Positions 33,542 through 43,509 of a stretch of DNA of 64,000 nucleotides are shown one piece after another. The notes under the pieces were generated by a model. That model was given only the letters and a program-made list of their open reading frames with translations, ran no database searches and was not told the origin of the DNA. The stretch is from Yoonia ponticola (GTDB lineage: Bacteria > Pseudomonadota > Alphaproteobacteria > Rhodobacterales > Rhodobacteraceae). The stretch lies in contig NZ_JACIJM010000004.1 of NCBI RefSeq assembly GCF_014199395.1, forward strand, positions 124,001 to 188,000. Direction: 5' to 3'. The translations under genes and the position numbers were made by a program. The stretch's first letter is position 1. Every line of letters begins with the position of its first letter.

Positions 33542-36314
33542 TGTTGTCATCTCCTGCCAAAAGCGCGGTGATTGCCGCATCTGCGCGTTTTGCGGTTTCA
33601 TTCATATGCGCGAATAACGCATCCATACTATCAGTTTTCGTCTCGCGCATCAAAATAGCACAGCCACCCGTGCCGATTAACTGCGGATCCAACACCCCGT
33701 TGGTCAGCAACCGCGCAGCCCCCTGTACCGCTGAGAATAGCCGATACGCCGCTAGAATTGCATCCGCCTGAGCGGCATCCATCCAGCCATCCGCGACACC
33801 CGCCGCGATTTGATCCTCGGTCGCGATCACCGCAACACCTGCCAACAAGGCCGCCGCTTGCGCCAGCAATTCACAGTCCTGCAAGCGCCCCGCCCCGTTT
33901 TTCGCGTCCCACCCAGCCCCGTCGCCACGTGCATCCGCGATCCGGCGGCGCATATCGCGCAGGTCGGTCATCACAACGGTACGGTCATTCTTGGTGCCCA
34001 CAATCTGGGTGCGAAACGCTTCGATTTCCGCTGCCAACGCGGCATTCCCCACAATCGGCTGCGCCCGCGTCAGCGCCAGATGTTCCCACGTCCACGCCTC
34101 GTTCAACTGGTAATTCCTGAACGATTCCAAGGCAGTTGCCACTGGCCCTTGTCGTCCAGATGGTCGCAGCCGCATGTCGACTTCGTACAACCGCCCTTCA
34201 GACATCGGTGCGGACAATGCCGTGACCAGAGCCTGCGTCAGTCGCGCAAAATAGGGCCGCACAGCCAGTGGCCGCTTGCCATCCGACGCATCCGCATCGC
34301 CCGCGTCATAAATCACGATCAGGTCCAAATCAGACGTCGCGGTCAAACGGTGCGCGCCCAGCGATCCCATGCCCACGACCACAGCACCGCGCCCCGGTGC
34401 CGGTCCATGTTTGCGGGCAAATTCGCCCTCGACCACAGGCATCACGGCCGCGATTGAAGCCGCCGCTAGGTCCGCATATTGCGCGCCTGCCCGCACCGTA
34501 TCGATCAATCCGCGCAACAAATGCACCCCGATCCGAAAGTGCCATTCCTTGGCCCACCGCCGCAACGCAATCAGCTGCGCCTCGTAATCCGGCGCGGTTT
34601 TTAACACGTCTGCCGCCTCGGCTTGCAACCCTTCAGCGCCCGGCCAAGCGTCAAAGAACGCTCCACCGACCACAGCATCAAACACGCCAGAGTTGCGCGA
34701 CAGATGCTGCGCCAATGCGGGTGCCGTCGCTGCAATATCCACGATCAACTGCGTCAACTGCGGATTTGCCTCGAACAACGAAAACAACTGAACCCCCGCA
34801 GGCAGCCCAGCCAGAAACCCGTCAAACTGCGCCAAGGCTTCTTCAGGTTTTGCCGATGCCGCCAATCTGCGCATAATATCAGGGCGTAAGCGTTCAAAAA
34901 TCGTACTACCGCGCACGGATCGTAATGCGGGATAGGTCGGCCAACGGTCTGTGGTCTCTTGACCCCAGCTTTCATCGTCGCCTTCAATTGCGTCTTCGGG
35001 TGCGAAAAAGCTTTCGGTGTAATCATGCACCGCATTCAACCTTTGCGTGATCTCGTCGCGCAACTCGTCCACGTCGCGTCCCATCAATGCCGCCAACCGC
35101 GCAAAGCCTTCGGCGTTGGGTGGCAACGTATGCGTCTGCGCATCGTTAATCATTTGCAACCGATGCTCGATCTCGCGGTGAAACCGATAATGATCCGCCA
35201 GCATGTCCGCATCCGCACCCGTAATCCACTCTGCCGCCGCCAACCGACGCAATCCTTCGACCGTTTCGCGGGTCCGCAGCGATGCATCACGTCCGCCCGA
35301 AATCAACTGGCGCGTTTGGGTGAAAAATTCGATCTCGCGAATGCCCCCGCGCCCCAATTTCATATTATGGCCTTCCAGCACCAGTGGACCGCCTAAACCT
35401 TTGTGATCCTTGATCAATAACCGCATGTCATGGGCATCTTGGATCGCCGCAAAATCCAGATGTTTGCGCCACACAAACGGTTTCAGCGTTTTCAAAAACG
35501 CAGCCCCCGCCGCTATATCGCCACCGCACGGATTGGCCTTGATATAAGCCGCGCGTTCCCACGTCCGCCCCACGCTCTCGTAATAGCGTTCTGCCGTTTC
35601 CATCGAAATGCACACGGGCGTCGACGACGCATCAGGCCGCAGCCGCAAATCGGTCCGGAAAACGTAGCCGCCCTTGGTCACATCCTGCATGATCGCGGTC
35701 ATTTTGCGGGTCACGCGGATGAACGACGCGCGGGCATCGTGGTAATCATCGGGGTCGAAACGGGTCTCGTCGAACAGGCAGATCAAATCGATATCCGACG
35801 AATAATTCAACTCGCCCGCGCCCATTTTCCCCATCGCTAGCGCCGTCATGCCCGCGCCGGTATCCGCGTCGGCCTCGGTCATGCCTGGTAATTTGCCGCG
35901 CGCGATCTCTTGGCGCACTAATTCTGTGATACATTGATGCACGGCGGCATATGAAAAATCGGTGATCGTGCCCGTCACCGTTTCCAACGGCCATGCGCCC
36001 GACAAATCCGCCAGCGCCGTGATTAACGCGATCCGGCGTTTCGCCTGCCGTAGTCCATCGGCCAATGCGGCGGCGTCCATGCCGCGCACATCCGCGAGAA
36101 CGCCAGCAACGGCGGCTTCGGGATCGGCCATCGCAGCGACAACCCAGTCCACTTCACGGTGAATCAGATCGGCCAAATACGGGCTAGACCCCGCCGTGCC
36201 TGCGATCAAATCGGCCAATTCCTGCGGCACATCGTCAACAACCGCAAGCGCATCCGCGCCGCGCTCTGCGTTAAAAGGATGCGGACAGCGGGTCATCCGG
36301 GCGGCGATGCTCAT
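33534..36314 (-). CDS. glnE: Glutamine synthetase adenylyltransferase/deadenylase
   Basis: GlnE attaches and removes AMP on glutamine synthetase in response to PII. The 926-residue protein has two nucleotidyltransferase domains: the first with MGKMGAGELNYSSDIDLICL (acid pair DID) and the second with GMGSLGAHRLTATSDLDLIV (acid pair DLD). Helical segments fill the rest. The length is normal for the alphaproteobacterial family. It is followed by the coupled 89-residue protein. The PII partner is elsewhere. Confidence 0.94.
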   Translation of the reverse strand: MSIAARMTRCPHPFNAERGADALAVVDDVPQELADLIAGTAGSSPYLADLIHREVDWVVAAMADPEAAVAGVLADVRGMDAAALADGLRQAKRRIALITALADLSGAWPLETVTGTITDFSYAAVHQCITELVRQEIARGKLPGMTEADADTGAGMTALAMGKMGAGELNYSSDIDLICLFDETRFDPDDYHDARASFIRVTRKMTAIMQDVTKGGYVFRTDLRLRPDASSTPVCISMETAERYYESVGRTWERAAYIKANPCGGDIAAGAAFLKTLKPFVWRKHLDFAAIQDAHDMRLLIKDHKGLGGPLVLEGHNMKLGRGGIREIEFFTQTRQLISGGRDASLRTRETVEGLRRLAAAEWITGADADMLADHYRFHREIEHRLQMINDAQTHTLPPNAEGFARLAALMGRDVDELRDEITQRLNAVHDYTESFFAPEDAIEGDDESWGQETTDRWPTYPALRSVRGSTIFERLRPDIMRRLAASAKPEEALAQFDGFLAGLPAGVQLFSLFEANPQLTQLIVDIAATAPALAQHLSRNSGVFDAVVGGAFFDAWPGAEGLQAEAADVLKTAPDYEAQLIALRRWAKEWHFRIGVHLLRGLIDTVRAGAQYADLAAASIAAVMPVVEGEFARKHGPAPGRGAVVVGMGSLGAHRLTATSDLDLIVIYDAGDADASDGKRPLAVRPYFARLTQALVTALSAPMSEGRLYEVDMRLRPSGRQGPVATALESFRNYQLNEAWTWEHLALTRAQPIVGNAALAAEIEAFRTQIVGTKNDRTVVMTDLRDMRRRIADARGDGAGWDAKNGAGRLQDCELLAQAAALLAGVAVIATEDQIAAGVADGWMDAAQADAILAAYRLFSAVQGAARLLTNGVLDPQLIGTGGCAILMRETKTDSMDALFAHMNETAKRADAAITALLAGDDNNG

Positions 36315-36368
36315 GGTTGGTCTCTTGTCATTAGGGTAAACCGACGTTGAACGTCCAAGCTAGGCAAG

Positions 36369-36404
36369 GACGCCACGCGGGGCAAGAGGCCCTATCGTGG
36401 CGTT
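36369..36404 (-). terminator. Hairpin after the secreted hypothetical gene
   Basis: ACGCCACG (36370-36377) pairs with CGTGGCGT (36396-36403), with a nested GGGC/GCCC pair inside. It lies immediately downstream of the stop at 36409 on the minus strand and upstream of glnE. No T-run is evident. Confidence 0.55.
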
Positions 36405-36408
36405 CAAC

Positions 36409-36861
36409 CTAGCAGGCTTGTTCAGGCAAAAATGCTGCATAATCAGTGCAGTACGGATCGCCGATCCACCACACATCCGTCGCCCCCACCGCATAGGCAT
36501 GCACGTACCAATCACCGCCCGCCTGCGTGATAAAGGCCTGCACAGAGGTTCCGTCGATGAAATCCGGCGAAATACCATCGCGCAAAACCAGCGGAGTCTC
36601 GTCGATATTGATCGCCAGACCACCGGGGCGCGTCGCGGTCGCTTGGACAAACCCAAAGCCGTTTTCAATCTGCAAACCAACGCCCGTAAACTCAATCGGA
36701 CCACCCAGATCATAGCCCACCATCACGCGCACGGCGTCCAGAATATCGCCGCGTTCCTGTGTGCCAGGTTGCGGGGTCGTGACCTCTGCCATCACGGCAC
36801 TGGCGGACATTGCACAACTGAATACGGCAAGCGTGATTGTTCTCGAGAGAGAGAAATGCAT
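36409..36861 (-). CDS. Secreted hypothetical protein
   Basis: The 150-residue protein starts with a clear signal peptide (FSLSRTITLAVFSCAMSASA) with likely cleavage after AVMA. The mature part of about 125 residues contains RVMVGYDLGGPIEFTGVGLQ and two cysteines near the end (PYCTDYAAFLPEQAC) that could form a disulfide. I do not recognise a family. It is monocistronic, with its own terminator and a 255-bp divergent gap shared with a DUF2852 gene. Confidence 0.75.
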   Translation of the reverse strand: MHFSLSRTITLAVFSCAMSASAVMAEVTTPQPGTQERGDILDAVRVMVGYDLGGPIEFTGVGLQIENGFGFVQATATRPGGLAINIDETPLVLRDGISPDFIDGTSVQAFITQAGGDWYVHAYAVGATDVWWIGDPYCTDYAAFLPEQAC

Positions 36862-37004
36862 GGGATAATCGCTTTCTTAGATACAAATACAGGGTTTAGA
36901 ATCGCAAACAGCGCCGTCGTTCGACCCGAAATCCGGCAATACCCCCTTTATCAGAACACAAAATTGATCCGTCAAGTTATTGATTTTGAAACCCAATTCG
37001 ACCC

Positions 37005-37071
37005 AATGTAAAAAACGTTTACATTAACCCTTGCAAGCGGACCGAACCGATCCCATCTTGAGTAATGTAAA
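37005..37071 (+). promoter_or_regulatory. Inverted repeat plus extra half-site before DUF2852 gene
   Basis: AATGTAAA (37005-37012), five bases, then TTTACATT (37018-37025) form an inverted repeat; a third exact AATGTAAA lies at 37064-37071. A possible promoter TTGCAA (37031-37036) with CATCTT 17 bp later lies between them. No regulator consensus is recognised. Confidence 0.5.
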
Positions 37072-37116
37072 GGGCATAAACATAAGACCCCTTGCGTCAT
37101 ACCAAAGGAATTTGAA

Positions 37117-37554
37117 ATGGACACCGCAACCCTGAACTCCCCGTCTTCCATGGGCAACTCGGCCTCTGGTTTCTTTGCCCGGACGACTGCGTGGTTGGAC
37201 GCACGTGGTCGCGGTGCTTGGATCGCGGCGATGGTCGCAAGCTACGTCGTGTTTTGGCCGGTCGGCCTTGCGATGACGGCCTACATGGTCGTTAACAATA
37301 AATTCTCTGGCGGGGGGTCCAGCAAATGCTGCCGCCGCGGATCGCATTCGATCCACATGAACCGCGCCACAGGCAACGCCGCGTTTGACACCTACAAAGA
37401 CGAAACTCTGCGCCGCTTGGAAGAAGAGCAAACCAACTTCGAGGAATTCCTCGAGCGCCTGCGCGAAGCAAAAGACAAAGCCGAATTCGATCAATTCATG
37501 GACGAACGCGGCGGTCAGCGTAAATCTGACACCACTGACGACGTAGCACGTTAA
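37117..37554 (+). CDS. DUF2852 membrane protein, copy A
   Basis: The 145-residue protein has one or two membrane helices (WIAAMVASYVVFWPVGLAMT, about residues 36-62) and a charged, coiled-coil-like C-terminus (NAAFDTYKDETLRRLEEEQT, then FEEFLERLREAKDKAEFDQF). These are the marks of the DUF2852 family, which is known from Rhodobacteraceae and has no assigned function. A short Cys/Arg patch (KCCRRGSH) sits between them. It is followed by a strong terminator and then a paralogue. Confidence 0.83.
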   Translation: MDTATLNSPSSMGNSASGFFARTTAWLDARGRGAWIAAMVASYVVFWPVGLAMTAYMVVNNKFSGGGSSKCCRRGSHSIHMNRATGNAAFDTYKDETLRRLEEEQTNFEEFLERLREAKDKAEFDQFMDERGGQRKSDTTDDVAR

Positions 37555-37562
37555 TGTAATTT

Positions 37563-37585
37563 GGGTCCCTTCGGGGACCCTTTTT
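37563..37585 (+). terminator. Strong terminator after DUF2852 copy A
   Basis: GGGTCCC, loop TTCG, GGGACCC, then TTTTT form a textbook intrinsic terminator 8 bp after the stop. Confidence 0.9.
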
Positions 37586-37599
37586 GGTTTAGGACTATT

Positions 37600-38022
37600 A
37601 TGAAAATGAAACATTCTCATCCCACATCACAGGGCATGCCGCTGTCGGTCCAGATTTTATCTACGCTATTATTCGCGTCCTTTGCGATCGCCGTGACGGT
37701 TGTAGCGCTCAATATGTTTTGGCCCGCAGGCGTGGCGCTGGCTGTTATTTTAGGGTGGCGCGGCGGTTTTGCCCCCGGTTTGGCACCCAATATTGATCCC
37801 GCAGCCTTGGGCGATGCGGTCAAAAGCCTGTCACCCGAAGCCACCCAGCGCCGCAGCGGCAACGCAAGTTTCGACCGCTATCGCGGCGAAATGCTGGAAC
37901 GGTTAGAACATGAGCAAGAGAACTTTGAGGATTTCTTGGCACGTCTGCGCACCGCCAAAGATTCAACCGAGTTTGACCAGTTTATGGATGACCGCGCGGG
38001 TCGCGCACCATCTGCGCCTTAA
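37600..38022 (+). CDS. DUF2852 membrane protein, copy B
   Basis: This 140-residue paralogue of the preceding gene has a membrane helix (SVQILSTLLFASFAIAVTVV with NMFWPAGVALAVIL) and the same C-terminal helical motif (NASFDRYRGEMLERLEHEQE and EFDQFMDDRAG). The two copies share the pattern FDxY, LExEQxNFExFLxRLRxAKD and EFDQFMD. It starts only 15 bp after the terminator of copy A, so it is expressed by read-through or an internal promoter. ATG 37600 is chosen; 37606 is also possible. Confidence 0.8.
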   Translation: MKMKHSHPTSQGMPLSVQILSTLLFASFAIAVTVVALNMFWPAGVALAVILGWRGGFAPGLAPNIDPAALGDAVKSLSPEATQRRSGNASFDRYRGEMLERLEHEQENFEDFLARLRTAKDSTEFDQFMDDRAGRAPSAP

Positions 38023-38041
38023 CCTAAAACGCGCCAAACCA

Positions 38042-38074
38042 ACGCGCCTCGCCCACGCGGCGAGGCGCGTTTTT
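38042..38074 (+). terminator. Strong terminator after DUF2852 copy B
   Basis: ACGCGCCTCGCC and GGCGAGGCGCGT form a perfect 12-bp stem with a 5-base loop, followed by TTTT. Confidence 0.9.
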
Positions 38075-38207
38075 GCCGATATCAGTGCAGAAACGAACGT
38101 TGTTTCCAATTTAGATCGCATTCTATCTACCTCGCGGTTTTCGGGGGGGTTGGTTTGTGCGAAGTAGCTTGCTAACGTTAATCGATAGTTCATTCTGTTA
38201 GAGTACC

Positions 38208-39026
38208 ATGCGCCACACACTTCCCATCGCGCCGCAATTCTATGTTACGGCTCCGCAGCCTTGCCCCTATCTTGACGGCAGGATGGAACGGAAATTGTTT
38301 ACCGCATTGCAAGGTGACACCGCGACACGGTTGAACGATAGCCTTTCCAAACAGGGGTTTCGACGGTCACAAAACGTGCTGTACCGCCCGTCCTGTTCCG
38401 AATGTTCAGCCTGTATGTCTGCGCGGATCAAGGTCGCCGACTTTTCCCCAACAAAATCACAACGCAGGGTCATGAACCGCAACGCCCAAATCGGACGCCG
38501 CGCCACATCGCCTTGGGCAACCGAAGCCCAATACGATTTATTCCGTCGATATCTCGATAGCCGCCACGCAACTGGCGGCATGGCCGACATGGATATGTTC
38601 GAATTTGCGGCCATGGTGGAAGAAACGCCAATCCGATCTCGCTTGATCGAATATACTGACAAAGAAGACCGCGACCTGCGGGCAGTCTGTTTGACCGATA
38701 TTCTGGATGATGGCCTGAGCCTTGTTTACTCGTTCTTTGATCCGGATTTTGACCGGTTGTCGCTGGGGACTTTTATCATCCTCGACCATATCGCTATCGC
38801 CCGCGACCTTGGTCTTCCCTATGTTTACTTGGGTTATTGGGTGCCAGGCAGTCCGAAAATGGATTATAAATCCAAGTTCAGCGGCTTAGAAGTTTACCAC
38901 AACCGTGAATGGTCCCCCCTATCTGATAACAGCGATTACGACAGCGCGTTACATCCATTAAGCACTGACCCGATTGCCGAACAAGTTGCGCGGATCAGTC
39001 TGCCCGACAGTCGCCCAACCAGCTAA
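38208..39026 (+). CDS. bpt: Leucyl/arginyl-tRNA-protein transferase (Bpt/Ate family)
   Basis: The 272-residue enzyme adds Leu to N-terminal Asp/Glu, marking proteins for the ClpS/ClpAP N-degron route. Key parts are the N-terminal zinc-like Cys set (PCPYL and SCSECSACM), [27 protein letters not shown] and the C-terminal [20 protein letters not shown]. The length fits the family. It stands alone after the DUF2852 pair, and its stop overlaps the convergent GGDEF-EAL stop. Confidence 0.92.
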   Translation: MRHTLPIAPQFYVTAPQPCPYLDGRMERKLFTALQGDTATRLNDSLSKQGFRRSQNVLYRPSCSECSACMSARIKVADFSPTKSQRRVMNRNAQIGRRATSPWATEAQYDLFRRYLDSRHATGGMADMDMFEFAAMVEETPIRSRLIEYTDKEDRDLRAVCLTDILDDGLSLVYSFFDPDFDRLSLGTFIILDHIAIARDLGLPYVYLGYWVPGSPKMDYKSKFSGLEVYHNREWSPLSDNSDYDSALHPLSTDPIAEQVARISLPDSRPTS

Positions 39027-41074
39027 ACCGCGCGGGGCAAATCCTGTTTTACCATCGTCAACAGCCGCACATCGGCTGCGGGCATTGGTTTTCCAAAGTA
39101 GAACCCTTGCACGGCACTACAGGTTTCCTGCATCAAAAACGCGATTTCTTCTTCGATTTCCGCCCCTTCGGCCAAGACAGGCACATCTAGCGCCGCACCA
39201 AGCAGCAAGGTTGCCCGAACAATGGCCGCGTTCTGACGGCTTTCGTGGACATTCTGTACAAAGCTGCGGTCGATCTTGATCTTGTCGAACGGAAATACCT
39301 GAAGCGTCGATAGCGACGAATATCCAGTCCCGAAATCATCCATCGCGATACGGATACCCATCGATTTCAACTCGTGCATCACGGCCAACGCGTTCCGCTG
39401 ATCCTGAATAATCGTGGCTTCGGTAATCTCGACTTCTAGTCGGTCCGGCGCGAGGTTGGATTCCGCGAGGATCTCTGCAACCCTTGCGACAAAATCAGGC
39501 TCGACCAATTGCTGCGGTGATACGTTCACGGCAATTGGATATGCGACTTCCCAAGATGCAGCCTCCTGACACGCGGTCCGCAGCACCCACAAACCGATGT
39601 CTTTGATCAAACCTGTCTCTTCGGCGAGTGGGATAAAAACGTCAGGACCGATCATACCGCGTTCAGGATGCAACCACCGCAACAGCACCTCAAAACCAAT
39701 GACCTCTTGCGTCGCGATGGAGTTCTGAAATTGGTAGTTCAGAAATAACTCATCACGGTCAGCGGCCTCGCGCAGATCAGTCAACAAAGCCTGCTTATCG
39801 CGCCTGACTTGTTCAATTTCGTTGTCGTAGAATTCGATCTTGTTTGATGACCCGCTTTTCGCTTGATACATTGCCAGATCAGAGAATTGCAGCAACGTAT
39901 CAAGGTCGGTTTCATCCGACGGATAGGATGCGATGCCGATGCTCACGCCTGTTTTTAACTCGGTCATGCTGACGTGCAACGTCACGCCAATCGCGGTCTT
40001 CAAGCGTTCGGCAAAGTCCAACGCATCCTCTAGCGTTTTCACGTTCGACTTCAGTGCTGCAAATTCATCGCCACCAATTCGTGCCACAAATTCATGGTCC
40101 CCAATCACACCATTGATCTGTTTCGCCACATGTTTTAGCACCAGATCGCCCGCTTCGTGCCCCATGGAATCGTTGATCTGTTTGAAGTTATCCAAGTCAA
40201 TCGTCAGCACCGCAATCTGCAACACCTCGCCTCGACTGATCCGTTTACGCAGGCGCGCTGCGTGTTCGGAAAACCCCATCCGGTTGGGCAGTCGCGTTAA
40301 CAAATCGCGCCGCACGGCATCGCTGAGTTTGCGTTGTGAGTCCGCGCTCATCTCTGTCTCAATAACGAATGTCGTGAAACCGATCAGCAAAATCAGGCTG
40401 ACCACGGCAAGCACGATAAACCCGAGCACATAGTTTGAAATCACGTTTTCAGGCGAAACCAGAATGGTCGCATCCGCCACGAAAATCGACGCTGCCATGC
40501 CTGTGAAATGCATCGTGCAGACAGCCAAGATCATGGCGACAGTTGCGCCCGCAAAGCAGAACCGCGTCACCGGATAGATGATCCGATGCACCATCACGAT
40601 ACCTAGGCCGCACCCCAACAAAACCGACAGCACCACAAGGTTTGCGTGCCATTCAAACCGGCCCGGCACCTGTAATGCCGCCATGCCGGTGTAGTGCATC
40701 GTCGCAATCGTCAGGCCCAGCGTTGTGCCGCCCAGCGTGGCCCGCCACCGGATATGGTCCATGCCACCGATACTCACGCCAATCATGCAGCCAAAGATCG
40801 CAACCAGTAGCGACACCCCCGTCAAGATCGGCTCGTAGGCCGCGACGCCCGCCGGATTATAGCCTAACATCGCGATAAAATGCGTGGCCCAGATCGTCGT
40901 ACCTGCGATCATCGCCGCGAGTATAAGGTGTAGCTGCCGTCGCCTGTGTGTCAGCACACGCGCCCGCACCAATAGGACCACGGTCAACGTCGATCCAATC
41001 GCGCAAACAAGTGCCGCCACGATGACAAAGCTCGCGTCATGCGCATAAACGACTGAATAAATAGACTGTTTCAT
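39023..41074 (-). CDS. MHYT-GGDEF-EAL cyclic-di-GMP enzyme
   Basis: From ATG 41074 the protein is 683 residues. The N-terminus has about seven membrane helices carrying MHYT-type sensor motifs ([29 protein letters not shown]), thought to sense copper or gases. Next is a GGDEF domain with an intact [10 protein letters not shown] but no RxxD inhibitory site, then an EAL domain with EVLLRW (EVL in place of EAL), [17 protein letters not shown] and QGFYFGKPM, which keep the catalytic residues. It probably makes or degrades c-di-GMP. A longer start lies inside the TRAP terminator and is rejected. Confidence 0.9.
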   Translation of the reverse strand: MKQSIYSVVYAHDASFVIVAALVCAIGSTLTVVLLVRARVLTHRRRQLHLILAAMIAGTTIWATHFIAMLGYNPAGVAAYEPILTGVSLLVAIFGCMIGVSIGGMDHIRWRATLGGTTLGLTIATMHYTGMAALQVPGRFEWHANLVVLSVLLGCGLGIVMVHRIIYPVTRFCFAGATVAMILAVCTMHFTGMAASIFVADATILVSPENVISNYVLGFIVLAVVSLILLIGFTTFVIETEMSADSQRKLSDAVRRDLLTRLPNRMGFSEHAARLRKRISRGEVLQIAVLTIDLDNFKQINDSMGHEAGDLVLKHVAKQINGVIGDHEFVARIGGDEFAALKSNVKTLEDALDFAERLKTAIGVTLHVSMTELKTGVSIGIASYPSDETDLDTLLQFSDLAMYQAKSGSSNKIEFYDNEIEQVRRDKQALLTDLREAADRDELFLNYQFQNSIATQEVIGFEVLLRWLHPERGMIGPDVFIPLAEETGLIKDIGLWVLRTACQEAASWEVAYPIAVNVSPQQLVEPDFVARVAEILAESNLAPDRLEVEITEATIIQDQRNALAVMHELKSMGIRIAMDDFGTGYSSLSTLQVFPFDKIKIDRSFVQNVHESRQNAAIVRATLLLGAALDVPVLAEGAEIEEEIAFLMQETCSAVQGFYFGKPMPAADVRLLTMVKQDLPRAV

Positions 41075-41076
41075 CA

Positions 41077-41116
41077 ACAAAAAACCCCGAACATGCACTA
41101 TGCATATCCGGGGTTG
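41077..41116 (-). terminator. Terminator of the TRAP transporter operon
   Basis: On the minus strand AACCCCG (from 41115) pairs with CGGGGTT (to 41083), with an inner ATGCA/TGCAT pairing, and T6 follows. It lies 28 bp after the TRAP permease stop. Confidence 0.85.
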
Positions 41117-41143
41117 ATTAAGGTTTGGTTGATGCCCGCGTGA

Positions 41144-43498
41144 TTACTTCAACAAATTAGGCACAATCGTCACGACCGATGGGAACAGGGCCAATAGTGC
41201 AAGGCCCGCGACTTGGATGCCGATAAATGGCAGCACGCCGCGATAGATCTGCCCGGTTGTGATTTCCTTGGGGGCGACCCCGCGCAGATAGAACAGTGCA
41301 AAGCCGAATGGGGGGGTCAGGAACGACGTCTGCAGGTTCACCGCAATCATGATCGTCACCCACTTTGGATCGAACGTACCGCCGTAAATCACAGGCCCCA
41401 CAATCGGGATCACGATGTAAATGATCTCAAGGAAATCAAGCACAAAGCCCAGCACAAACAGCACCAGCATCACGATGATAAAGACTTTCCATTCGTTATC
41501 GAACGACCGCAGGAATTGCTGGATGTAGTGCTCGCCACCGAATGAAATCAGCACGAGGTTCAGCAGTTGCGACCCGATCAGAATGGTGAATACCATCGAC
41601 GTGACTTTGGCCGTTTCGCGCACAACTGGCGACAGAACGCCGCCCTTGAACAGCACCACGCAGGACCAGATCAGACCAAACATCGCAAACAGGAACGCCG
41701 CAAACGCCACGAGGTACGCCACGTAGTTCTCGAACAACACAACCTCTTGGCCAAGGCGCATGTCAAAGTTGGTGCCGATCAGCAGCATGATCGCAATCGC
41801 GGCAGTGGTATAGAGCACCATTTTGCCAGAATTGCCCTGCTCTTGCAGCTTGCGGAACGTGGCCAACAAGATTGCGCCCCCTGCCCCAAGTGCCGCCGCT
41901 GGCGTCGGGTTGGTGATCCCGCCTAGGATCGACCCAAGCACCGCAATGATCAGGACTAGCGGTGGGAACACCACGCGGACGATCTCGTTTGCGAACAACC
42001 GCGACGAGGCGTGACGCATCCCGTAGAACACCACAACCAACGGTAAGGCGATCAACAGCACCGTGACGCCGGGCGTCGTAAGCGGGCTGATAAACAAGAT
42101 ATCCACCAGCAACATCGCCAGCAAACCCGCAGCCCCCGCAAGCAGAGGCACGGGGCTTGCAGATGGGGCAACACCGCGGGCCAAGACCAAAACGAGGCCA
42201 GACAGCAATGCGATCAGCCCAATGCCCGTCCCGATTGGGGCGGTGTCGGCAACCTTGGCTTCAACCGCAGCCGCACGTTCTTCGACGGTCAACTGACGGG
42301 CCTCGGTCACACCACCCGCGTCATCAATCGCGGCTTGCTCGGCCAATGCCGCAGCCCATGCGTCGGCCCCGTGCAAATCCTGCATCGCAATGGCGCATTC
42401 TTCGCCCACATTGGTCCGCAAGGATGCGGTCTGGCCGGAGTCTGTGTAGCTATCCACGATCACGGTTTGCGTGCCGCGCAGATTGACTTGACCCAATGCG
42501 ATAAACACCACGATCAGCGCGATTGGCGCCCCAAGGAACCACAGCAAGGCATCATTGCGGGTAATGACTTCGCTGGATTTGCTGGCACCTAAGGCCACTG
42601 GTGGCGCTTTCGACGGGTTCAGCAATGCGTAGACAAAGGCGTAAAGCGCATAGAGGAACGCCAGCAAAATACCGGGCAACAAGGCCGCTTGGAACAACGT
42701 CCCCACAGACACAACCGCAGGCTCGCCCAAGAAGGTCAGTGCGTCGGAACAGCCCGCCAGTTGCGCACGTTCTTCTTGCGCGGCGGAATAAAGATCACCC
42801 GCCAGCGTCCCCAACAGCACGATGACAATCGACGGTGGAATGATCTGACCCAAGGTGCCGGACGCCGCGATGACACCCGTAGACAATTCAGGTGAATAGC
42901 CGTTCTTGAGCATGGTGGGCAGCGCCAACAGACCCATGGTCACAACCGTCGCACCGACAATCCCTGTCGAGGCCGCAAGGAACGCACCCACGATCACAAT
43001 CGACACCGCCAAACCACCGGGTAATGGTCCGAAAACCTTGGCCATTGTGGTCAGCAATTCATCAGCAATACGTGACCGTTCCAGCACGATCCCCATCATC
43101 ACGAACATCAGCACAGCCAGCAACGTCTCGATGGACGGCCCCGATAACACACGTTCGTTCATCCGGTTCACAAGGAAGCCCACGTTGCGGTCCAGCGCCG
43201 TTTCCCAGCCTTGCGGGAACAGTGATGTGGCGTATGTGGGCAACTCTGGGTAGCGGAAAATCGAGATCGCGTCAGGGCGCACGCCGTCCGCCACAAGGGC
43301 CGCGTATTCGGCCGTCCCGCTGTCAATCGCCTCGTGGATCAACAGACCCGCGCTATCGAATGCGGCAATCACCGCAAATGATATGACCGCTGAGCCGCCA
43401 ATCGCAAAGGCCACGGGAAAGCCTGACAAGATGCCCGCAAAGAGCGTCAGGAAAACAATGATAATACCGACTTCGACGCCGTCTAATCCAAAAAGCAT
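41144..43498 (-). CDS. dctM: TRAP transporter large permease, extended type
   Basis: This 784-residue DctM-type subunit is the main membrane channel of a TRAP importer. The family's halves are present: the first (GIIIVFLTLFAGILSGFPVA, MMGIVLERSRIADELL and SGTLGQIIPPSI) and the second (GSILGGITNPTPAAALGAGG and LQTSFLTPPFGFALFYLRGV). A long insert of about 230 residues, with soluble Ala/Glu-rich parts and extra membrane helices, separates them, so it is nearly twice the usual 430. Such long forms occur with the mannitol/chloroaromatic and alpha-keto-acid TRAP type. It is the last gene of the dctP-dctQ-dctM operon. Confidence 0.9.
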   Translation of the reverse strand: MLFGLDGVEVGIIIVFLTLFAGILSGFPVAFAIGGSAVISFAVIAAFDSAGLLIHEAIDSGTAEYAALVADGVRPDAISIFRYPELPTYATSLFPQGWETALDRNVGFLVNRMNERVLSGPSIETLLAVLMFVMMGIVLERSRIADELLTTMAKVFGPLPGGLAVSIVIVGAFLAASTGIVGATVVTMGLLALPTMLKNGYSPELSTGVIAASGTLGQIIPPSIVIVLLGTLAGDLYSAAQEERAQLAGCSDALTFLGEPAVVSVGTLFQAALLPGILLAFLYALYAFVYALLNPSKAPPVALGASKSSEVITRNDALLWFLGAPIALIVVFIALGQVNLRGTQTVIVDSYTDSGQTASLRTNVGEECAIAMQDLHGADAWAAALAEQAAIDDAGGVTEARQLTVEERAAAVEAKVADTAPIGTGIGLIALLSGLVLVLARGVAPSASPVPLLAGAAGLLAMLLVDILFISPLTTPGVTVLLIALPLVVVFYGMRHASSRLFANEIVRVVFPPLVLIIAVLGSILGGITNPTPAAALGAGGAILLATFRKLQEQGNSGKMVLYTTAAIAIMLLIGTNFDMRLGQEVVLFENYVAYLVAFAAFLFAMFGLIWSCVVLFKGGVLSPVVRETAKVTSMVFTILIGSQLLNLVLISFGGEHYIQQFLRSFDNEWKVFIIVMLVLFVLGFVLDFLEIIYIVIPIVGPVIYGGTFDPKWVTIMIAVNLQTSFLTPPFGFALFYLRGVAPKEITTGQIYRGVLPFIGIQVAGLALLALFPSVVTIVPNLLK

Positions 43499-43509
43499 GT
43501 CTTTGGTCC

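Noticed and set aside
36964..36975. FNR-like box TTGATCCGTCAA
   Set aside because: The half-sites are separated by only two bases; the FnrL consensus needs TTGAT-N4-ATCAA.
41074..41098. Longer start (ATG 41098) for the MHYT-GGDEF-EAL gene
   Set aside because: It would begin inside the TRAP operon terminator hairpin; ATG 41074 starts directly before the first membrane helix.
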